A DNA stretch of 10,148 nucleotides, from contig JBNKLQ010000226.1 in assembly GCA_050292445.1 (NCBI GenBank), positions 1 through 10,148 of the forward strand. The letters are read 5' to 3'. How positions within the stretch are numbered: the stretch's first letter is position 1; each line of letters begins with the position of its first letter. Positions 5,577 to 10,148 of this stretch are shown piece by piece. The position numbers and the translations under genes are program-made. The DNA is from Leptofilum sp050292445 (GTDB taxonomy: Bacteria > Chloroflexota > Anaerolineae > Promineifilales > Promineifilaceae). Under the pieces are notes generated by a model. That model was not told the DNA's origin, did not search any database, and worked only from the letters and a program-made list of their open reading frames with translations.

Positions 5577-6026
5577 ATGGGAACCGGATTAACTTACGAA
5601 GAATTTGAACTGGGTGCTATTTACGACACCCAAGCGCGTACCATCACCGAAACGGATGTGGTCACCTTTGCCGGACTCTCTGGCGATTACAACCCGCTGC
5701 ACACTGACGCCGAAGCTGCCAAAAACACCCCATTCGGCGAACGCATCGCCCACGGCATGCTCACTGTAGCCATTTCCACCGGCATGGCCAACATGACCGG
5801 CCTCATGGCAGGTACCACCATTGCTCTGATGGAACAAAACATTAAATACAAAGGGGCTGTGAAATTTGGTGATACGGTCCGGCTGCAAATGGAAGTGATT
5901 GAAAAGCGAGAAACGTCCAAACCAGACCGGGGCATTGTGAAGCTGGCAGCCAGAGTGCTGAACCAACGCGACGAGGTCGTAGTCGATATGGTGTGGACAC
6001 AATTAATGAAGCGACAAGGAGAATAG
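5577..6026 (+). CDS. MaoC-like (R)-enoyl-CoA hydratase, 149 aa
   Basis: This is a single hotdog-fold MaoC dehydratase-like protein (PF01575) of normal length. The hydratase-2 motif is intact: FAGLSGDYNPLHTD with the expected catalytic Asp37 and His42, followed by FGERIAHGML with the helix-capping Gly-Ser/Ala-type contacts. Such enzymes add water across trans-2-enoyl-CoA to give (R)-3-hydroxyacyl-CoA. ATG at 5577 is preceded by AAGGAGA (5566-5572). It ends 6 nt before the SDR gene, whose ribosome site lies within its last codons, so translation is likely coupled. With the SDR next to it, it could run hydration/oxidation steps of acyl-CoA breakdown or the reverse, as in PHA precursor supply. 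Direction is not determined by the sequence. Confidence 0.93.
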   Translation: MGTGLTYEEFELGAIYDTQARTITETDVVTFAGLSGDYNPLHTDAEAAKNTPFGERIAHGMLTVAISTGMANMTGLMAGTTIALMEQNIKYKGAVKFGDTVRLQMEVIEKRETSKPDRGIVKLAARVLNQRDEVVVDMVWTQLMKRQGE

Positions 6027-6032
6027 GGACAC

Positions 6033-6800
6033 ATGTTACTTGAAAATGAGGTGGCCCTCGTAACAGGGGCCGGAAATGGCATCGGTCGGGCAACGGCCGT
6101 TCGCTTTGCGCAAGAAGGGGCCAGCGTGGTCATCTCCGATGTGGATGAAGCCGGGCTGGCAGAGACGAAGCAGCAGATTGAGGCAGCCGGAGGCAAGGTG
6201 ACGGTTGTTGCCGGTAATGTGGCCTCGCGTGAAGACGTGCAGAAGATGGTGGATACGGCCGTTTCTACCTACGGCAAACTCTCCATTCTCATCAATAACG
6301 CCGGCATCACCCGCGACGGCCTCACCACCCGCATCAAAGAAGGCGAAGTCCGCCTCATGTCAGATGACAAATGGGATGCAGTATTGACAGTGAATCTCAA
6401 AGGCACCTGGCTGTGCAGCCAGCTGGCGGTCGTGCCGATGATTGAAGCGGGATACGGCCGTATCGTCAACACCGCCTCCATTGCCGCTTTAGGCAATATC
6501 GGCCAGGCAAACTACTCAGCCTCCAAGGCCGGGGTGATTGGTTTGACCAAAACACTTGCCCTGGAATGGGCCAGATACGGCATTGCCGTCAACTGCGTAG
6601 CTCCCGGCGGCGTCAAAACCAGCATGACAGAAACCATTCCAGAAAAGATAGTGGAAAACCTGTTAAAAGGGGTTCCTTTCCGCCGCTTCGCCGAACCAGA
6701 AGAAATTGCGGCTACCCATGCTTTTCTGGCGTCCAAAGAAGCATCTTACATTACCGGGCAGGTTCTTTTTGTCGATGGCGGTACCTCTGTAGGAGCATAA
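6033..6800 (+). CDS. FabG-like short-chain dehydrogenase/reductase, 255 aa
   Basis: This classical SDR has the cofactor motif TGAGNGIG (11-18), NNAG (88-91), Asn121, Ser149 (NTASIAA), and YSASK with Tyr161 and Lys165, so the catalytic tetrad is complete. The C-terminal VDGGT loop is typical of 3-oxoacyl-ACP/CoA reductases. Asp36 at the end of strand 2 and Asn rather than Arg at position 15 favour NAD(H) over NADP(H), which fits an oxidative 3-hydroxyacyl-CoA dehydrogenase better than biosynthetic FabG. The insert RIKEGEVRLMSDDKWD (100-115) is also seen in related dehydrogenases with a longer substrate loop. AAGGAGA (6016-6022) precedes ATG 6033. It probably takes the product of the adjacent MaoC-like enzyme. 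Confidence 0.93.
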   Translation: MLLENEVALVTGAGNGIGRATAVRFAQEGASVVISDVDEAGLAETKQQIEAAGGKVTVVAGNVASREDVQKMVDTAVSTYGKLSILINNAGITRDGLTTRIKEGEVRLMSDDKWDAVLTVNLKGTWLCSQLAVVPMIEAGYGRIVNTASIAALGNIGQANYSASKAGVIGLTKTLALEWARYGIAVNCVAPGGVKTSMTETIPEKIVENLLKGVPFRRFAEPEEIAATHAFLASKEASYITGQVLFVDGGTSVGA

Positions 6801-6812
6801 TCAGGAAGCAGC

Positions 6813-7892
6813 ATGAGCGATACAAAAACTTCCCAGCCAATAGAGAAGGAAACAAGTGGGATGGCCAAATTGTTGCAATCCAGAATCGTGCCCATCCTTG
6901 TTGTCGTTTTGCCCATCATCCTGGCGCTGTTTCTCATCGGCGGGAGTAATTCGCTGGGCATTTGGCTAGGCGCAGCGGCCACGGGTCTCAGCCTGGCGCT
7001 GGTTGGCGTCGGCGTTTACATTTCTTTTCGCATTCTCGATTTTCCAGATTTGACCATTGACGGAACGTATCCCCTTGGGGCGGCGTTTGCGGCCATCATG
7101 ATCATCAACGGATATTCCCCCTGGCTCACCTTGCCAGTTTCTTTTGTAATGGGCGGGGTGTTTGGGGCGATAACGGCCGTAATTGCCACAAAGTTCAAAA
7201 TACACAGCCTGCTGGCATCGATCATCGTCGCCACCGGCCTCGTCAGCATCAATCTGCGCCTCATGGGGCGGGCCAACATTCCCCTGCTCAACGAAGAAAC
7301 TATTTTTTCTCCCTTTGCCGCCGGATTCCGTGAATTTGTTGTGGCCCGCTTTGGCGATGAGGCGGCACGCTATGCGAATAATTTGCTTACGATTCTCCTC
7401 GTGGGCGTCATCGTCATTTTGTGCAAATTAATTTTCGACTGGTTTACCCAAACCGAGCTTGGCATGGCCATGCGGGCCACAGGTGACAATAGCAAAATGA
7501 TTAAAGCGCTAGGACGCAACCCGAACCAGTTTTTAATTTTAGGCGTAGCTATCAGCAACGCGATGGTCGGTTTAGCTGGGGCTATCGTGGCCCAGTTTCA
7601 AGGCTTTGCTGACGTCAATATGGGGCTGGGCTTGATTATTGCTGGCTTAGCGGCCGTTATCGTCGGTGAAACCATCGTGCGCCCGAACAGCGTTCAGCAG
7701 GCGACCCTGTCGGCCATTATGGGCATGATCATCTATCGCATTGCTATCGCCGCTGCCCTCAGCCTGCGCTTCACGCTGCCCAGCGGGCAAACCTTCCGCG
7801 TGGAAGCCACCGATGTGAAGCTGGCCACAGCCTTTCTCGTCTTGATTTTCCTCTGGCTGACCAATTTCAGAAATAAGCGGAGGGCTGGCTAA
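6813..7892 (+). CDS. ABC transporter permease, COG4120/TrpY-like, 359 aa
   Basis: This integral membrane protein has eight to ten hydrophobic helices, including about 25-43, 49-73, 103-126, 133-150, 190-209, 240-262, 269-289, 295-317 and 334-352. The motif DFPDLTIDGTYPLGA (76-90) is characteristic of this uncharacterised permease family, whose streptococcal member TrpY belongs to a tryptophan importer. GLGLIIAGLAAVIVGE (270-285) is the likely coupling region for the ATPase. A hydrophilic N-terminal tail of about 20 residues precedes helix 1. ATG 6813 follows AGGAAG (6803-6808) and begins 12 nt after the SDR stop codon, so co-transcription with the acyl-CoA genes is likely. The TAA stop overlaps the ATPase start. 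The solute is not determinable; aromatic amino acids or related acids are the family precedent. Confidence 0.9.
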   Translation: MSDTKTSQPIEKETSGMAKLLQSRIVPILVVVLPIILALFLIGGSNSLGIWLGAAATGLSLALVGVGVYISFRILDFPDLTIDGTYPLGAAFAAIMIINGYSPWLTLPVSFVMGGVFGAITAVIATKFKIHSLLASIIVATGLVSINLRLMGRANIPLLNEETIFSPFAAGFREFVVARFGDEAARYANNLLTILLVGVIVILCKLIFDWFTQTELGMAMRATGDNSKMIKALGRNPNQFLILGVAISNAMVGLAGAIVAQFQGFADVNMGLGLIIAGLAAVIVGETIVRPNSVQQATLSAIMGMIIYRIAIAAALSLRFTLPSGQTFRVEATDVKLATAFLVLIFLWLTNFRNKRRAG

Positions 7893-8692
7893 TGCTGCAA
7901 TTAGAAAACCTGCACCAGACATTTAACGCGGGCCAGATCAATGAAGTTACCGCGCTGAGAGGCATTGATTTACACCTGAACGCGCAAGAGTTTGTCACCA
8001 TTATTGGCAGCAACGGCGCGGGCAAAAGCACTTTATTTAACGCCATTGCCGGGGAATTTACGCCGACAAACGGCCGTATCCTCATTGACAACACCGACGT
8101 GACAAACTGGCCGGAACACAAACGCGCCGCTCTCATTGGCCGCGTGTTCCAGAATCCGTATCATGGCACGGCCGCCCAAATGACCATTGCCGAAAATATG
8201 TCGCTGGCCATGCTGCGCCGCCAAAGGCTGGGCCTGCGCCTGGGCGTCAGCCGCCCACGCCGCCAAAAATTGGGCGATCTATTGGAACCGATTGGGCTTG
8301 GTTTGGAAAAACGGCTGAATGATAAGGTGGATTTACTCAGCGGCGGTCAGCGCCAGGCCATGACCTTGCTCATGGCTTCCCTGTCCTCCCCAAAGCTATT
8401 ACTGCTTGATGAACACACGGCGGCGCTGGACCCGGCAACGGCCGTACGCATTCTGGAAATCACCCAATCCGTTATTGAAGACCAACACCTCACCACCTTG
8501 ATGATCACCCACAACATGCAGCAAGCCCTCAACTTCGGCACCCGCACCCTCATGCTGCACCAGGGGAAAATTGTACTGGACATTGCTCAAGAAGAGCGAC
8601 ATGGACTAACGGTACAAGGACTCGTCAACAAATTTAGCGAAGTAAAACAAGAAGCGCTCATGGATGATGAGCTGCTGCTCTCAAACGAATAA
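7892..8692 (+). CDS. ABC transporter ATPase, COG1101/TrpZ-like, 266 aa
   Basis: A complete nucleotide-binding domain: Walker A GSNGAGKST (39-47), Q-loop Gln87 (VFQNPYHGT), signature LSGGQRQ (149-155), Walker B LLLLDE (169-174) with HTAALD, and the switch His207 (ITHN). FNAIAGEF after Walker A, NPYHGTA and DEHTAALDPATA match the COG1101 subfamily paired with COG4120 permeases. ATG 7892 shares one base with the permease stop (TAATG) and follows GGAGGG (7879-7884), so its synthesis is coupled to the permease. It works as a homodimer on the cytoplasmic face of the membrane to drive uptake. Two AGATTGG palindromes begin 9 nt after its stop. Confidence 0.95.
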   Translation: MLQLENLHQTFNAGQINEVTALRGIDLHLNAQEFVTIIGSNGAGKSTLFNAIAGEFTPTNGRILIDNTDVTNWPEHKRAALIGRVFQNPYHGTAAQMTIAENMSLAMLRRQRLGLRLGVSRPRRQKLGDLLEPIGLGLEKRLNDKVDLLSGGQRQAMTLLMASLSSPKLLLLDEHTAALDPATAVRILEITQSVIEDQHLTTLMITHNMQQALNFGTRTLMLHQGKIVLDIAQEERHGLTVQGLVNKFSEVKQEALMDDELLLSNE

Positions 8693-8701
8693 ATGCTGGC
8701 G

Positions 8702-8760
8702 AGATTGGACCAATCTTGTCGTAGCTTTCTTTTTAATCACTAAGAAGATTGGTCCAATCT
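8702..8760. repeat. Twin AGATTGG-w-CCAATCT palindromes forming a 16-bp stem
   Basis: AGATTGGACCAATCTT (8702-8717) and AAGATTGGTCCAATCT (8745-8760) are exact reverse complements around a 27-nt spacer. Each unit is also palindromic in itself (7-1-7). The centres are 44 bp apart, close to four helical turns. It lies just after the ATPase stop and before the binding-protein gene. It may be a hairpin terminator or attenuator, a pair of operator sites, or the ends of a small repeat element; no clear T-tract follows directly. Confidence 0.85.
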
Positions 8761-8900
8761 AATAAGTTCCACAAGTGTGTTAAGCGTGCCACAGGCTGCG
8801 ATTTGAGCCCCAACCTGTGACACACATAAAGAAGATAATTGACCCATTTTGCCAAATCGGCCGATTATCCTTCCTTGTATTATATGCAAAGGAGAATGGA
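8761..8900 (+). promoter_or_regulatory. Structured leader of the binding-protein gene
   Basis: The rest of the 208-nt gap has nested inverted repeats: CACAGG (8790-8795) with CCTGTG (8814-8819), an outer GTGTGT (8775-8780) with ACACAC (8820-8825) leaving a 9-nt bulge, and a perfect 12-bp palindrome AATCGGCCGATT (8855-8866) 34 nt before the ATG. No well-spaced sigma-70 promoter stands out: TTGAGC (8803-8808) with ATAAAG (8826-8831) is weak. A strong ribosome site AAAGGAGA (8888-8895) precedes ATG 8901. The binding protein may therefore be expressed separately from the permease and ATPase. I do not recognise a known riboswitch class. Confidence 0.35.
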
Positions 8901-10148
8901 ATGAATAAAAAATTTTACCCCCTGTTTCTTTTTATTGGAGCGTTGCTCCTCCTATTATTAGCTGCTTGTGGTTCCCCAGATGAATCAACAGACACAGCCG
9001 ACAGTTCATCTGACAGTAGTTCGGAGACAACTGATGTTTCCGAACCCACTGATGAACCGGAACAGGCCGATGAATCGGCTGATGAAGCAATGGCTGAAGG
9101 CGACATCACCATCGGCATGATGGTCATCGCTTCCGTACCGGCGCTGGAGCTGGTGCAGCAATCATTCATCGACACATTGGCCGAAGGTGGCTACGTGGAA
9201 GGCGAAAACCTGACCATCATTCGGGGCAACGCTGAGGGCGACATTGCCACGCTGAACACCATCGCGCAGCAGTTTATTGATGAAGGCGTAGACCTAATCG
9301 TCACCACCAGCACTCCGGCTGCCCAGGCGGCACTGAATGCTACACAAGATATGCCGGAGCCAACGCCCATCGTCTTCACTACCGTCACCGACCCCTATGC
9401 TGCGGGTATTGCCACCGCACCGGATGAGCATCCTGCCTGGATGACCGGCTCCCAAATCTACCCACCGCTGGAAGCGACCTTTGACACCATGTTGGAAATA
9501 AACCCGGACATTACCGTCATTGGACATCTCTACAACCCGGCCGAAGCCAACTCTGTAGCCCAAACGGAAGAAGTGATGCGAATTGCGGAGGAACGTGGCC
9601 TCACGCTGGAAATTGCCACCGTCAGCAACAGTTCCGAAATCAAAACGGCCGCTGAATCCCTGGCGGCGCGTAGTATCGACATCTTCTACTTCACCCAGGA
9701 CAGCACGGTGTCTTCCGGCTCTGAGGCAGTGGTGCAGGTTGCCAACGACAATGGCATTCCCATCATCACCAACGACATTCCCACGGTGGCTAAGGGTGGT
9801 GCGGTTGCTGTGGGGGCTTCTTTGGCGGAGGACGGCCGTCAGGCTGGCGAAATGGCCACTGGCTTCCTGGATGGCAGCCTTGACCTGGCCACAACCGACA
9901 TTCAGCGTGTTGGCGTTTTTGACTACTTCATCAATCGTGCTGGGGCTGAAGCGCAAGGCATGGAACTGCCACAATCGTTGGTTGACCGGGCTATCGACCA
10001 GACACCCGCAGGTGAAGCAGGCGAAGAAGAAACGATGGAAGAACCCGAAAAAGGTGAATTTACCATCGGCATGATGGTGATCGCTTCCGTACCGGCGCTG
10101 GAACTGGTGCAGCAATCTTTCATCGACACATTGGCTGAAGGTGGTTAT
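8901..10148 (+). CDS. ABC substrate-binding lipoprotein, COG2984/TrpX-like, with in-frame domain duplication (3' end cut off)
   Basis: Open from ATG 8901 to the window end (416 codons). A signal ending LLLLAAC gives lipid-modified Cys23, followed by an acidic Ser/Asp/Glu linker to about residue 66. A periplasmic-binding domain of the ABC_sub_bind type (PF04392) covers about 67-365: TIGMMVIASVPALE at its start, DLIVTTSTPAAQAAL, PIVFTTVTDP, and the two-lobe pattern through VGVFDYFINRAGAEAQGM near its end. Family members are usually about 330 aa and should end here. Instead a second acidic linker (about 364-384) leads to a new copy of the domain: residues 385-416 match 67-98 at 30 of 32 positions. 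The protein thus carries at least two tandem binding domains. It should deliver solute to the permease and ATPase encoded just upstream. Family precedent (TrpX) suggests aromatic amino acids. Confidence 0.9.
   Translation, partial: MNKKFYPLFLFIGALLLLLLAACGSPDESTDTADSSSDSSSETTDVSEPTDEPEQADESADEAMAEGDITIGMMVIASVPALELVQQSFIDTLAEGGYVEGENLTIIRGNAEGDIATLNTIAQQFIDEGVDLIVTTSTPAAQAALNATQDMPEPTPIVFTTVTDPYAAGIATAPDEHPAWMTGSQIYPPLEATFDTMLEINPDITVIGHLYNPAEANSVAQTEEVMRIAEERGLTLEIATVSNSSEIKTAAESLAARSIDIFYFTQDSTVSSGSEAVVQVANDNGIPIITNDIPTVAKGGAVAVGASLAEDGRQAGEMATGFLDGSLDLATTDIQRVGVFDYFINRAGAEAQGMELPQSLVDRAIDQTPAGEAGEEETMEEPEKGEFTIGMMVIASVPALELVQQSFIDTLAEGGY

Larger units (their letters stand above)
1574..9839. 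repeat. Dispersed palindromic octamer ACGGCCGT, 11 exact copies
   Basis: Exact copies begin at 1574, 3440, 3599, 5398, 6093, 6255, 6454, 7173, 8070, 8438 and 9832. All are read as the same word on both strands. Ten of them lie inside genes, in different codon phases (for example Thr-Ala-Val at 6093, 6255 and 8438; Tyr/Asn/Asp-Gly-Arg at 5398, 6454, 8070 and 9832), so codon choice alone does not explain them. With equal base frequencies about 0.15 copies would be expected in a window this size. Near matches (such as GCGGCCGT at 7650-7657) are also seen. None lies in 1-1573. Confidence 0.85.

Noticed and set aside
8775..8825. Possible tRNA-like or known riboswitch fold
   Set aside because: No acceptor/anticodon arrangement, T-loop or recognised aptamer core; only simple nested arms with a bulge.
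9294..10115. 273-codon open frame on the minus strand
   Set aside because: It is antisense to the binding-protein gene and is rich in Phe/His/Gly with no motif; the plus-strand frame has a lipobox, a ribosome site and family motifs.

Overview
The window looks like a piece of a moderately GC-rich bacterial chromosome, most likely a Chloroflexota (Anaerolineae-like) lineage. That guess rests on the mixed style of the genes: Leu/Ala-rich lipoprotein signals ending in AAC-G followed by an acidic Ser/Asp linker, a three-gene COG4120/COG1101/COG2984-type ABC transporter, and an acyl-CoA ligase/MaoC/SDR set. No rRNA or other phylogenetic marker is present, so the phylum is an inference.

Region 1 (1 to about 1540) reads as the distal end of an integron gene-cassette array. 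Two attC-like sites (238-362 and 960-1086) each carry a matching R''/R' pair (RYYYAAC ... GTTRRRY) with complementary inner boxes. They bracket a complete 724-bp cassette (357-1080) holding one unknown 199-residue protein. To the left is the C-terminal end of a phosphotransferase-like gene. To the right is a DUF1801-type gene broken by an extra A in an A8 run and by a 14-bp tandem duplication; it has no complete attC after it. No integrase is in the window. From cassette orientation it would lie to the left.

Region 2 (about 1541-2260) has a good promoter, a small unknown lipoprotein and a hairpin at the convergent gene junction. Region 3 (2261-4871) is a minus-strand pair, acyl-CoA synthetase then a TIM-barrel amidohydrolase, separated by a 23-bp perfect inverted repeat. 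It is divergent from a TetR-type regulator across a short region containing two face-to-face promoters with an ACCGG-ctga-CCGGT dyad between the start points.

Region 4 (4872-10148) runs entirely on the plus strand: tetR, then an intergenic palindrome, a MaoC-like hydratase, a FabG-like SDR, an ABC permease, an ATPase and a substrate-binding lipoprotein. maoC through the ATPase are spaced by 6 nt, 12 nt and a 1-nt overlap, so they are probably one operon. The ligase, hydratase and dehydrogenase could activate and process an acyl-CoA, the amidohydrolase could act on a related acid or cyclic intermediate, and the transporter could import the substrate. The transporter family includes the streptococcal tryptophan importer TrpXYZ. 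The joint pathway is inferred from the neighbourhood only.

The most unusual items are: the binding protein, which begins a second, almost identical copy of its own domain in frame at residue 385; the cassette array; the palindromic octamer ACGGCCGT, with 11 exact copies between 1574 and 9839 and none in the cassette region; and three different long intergenic inverted repeats.
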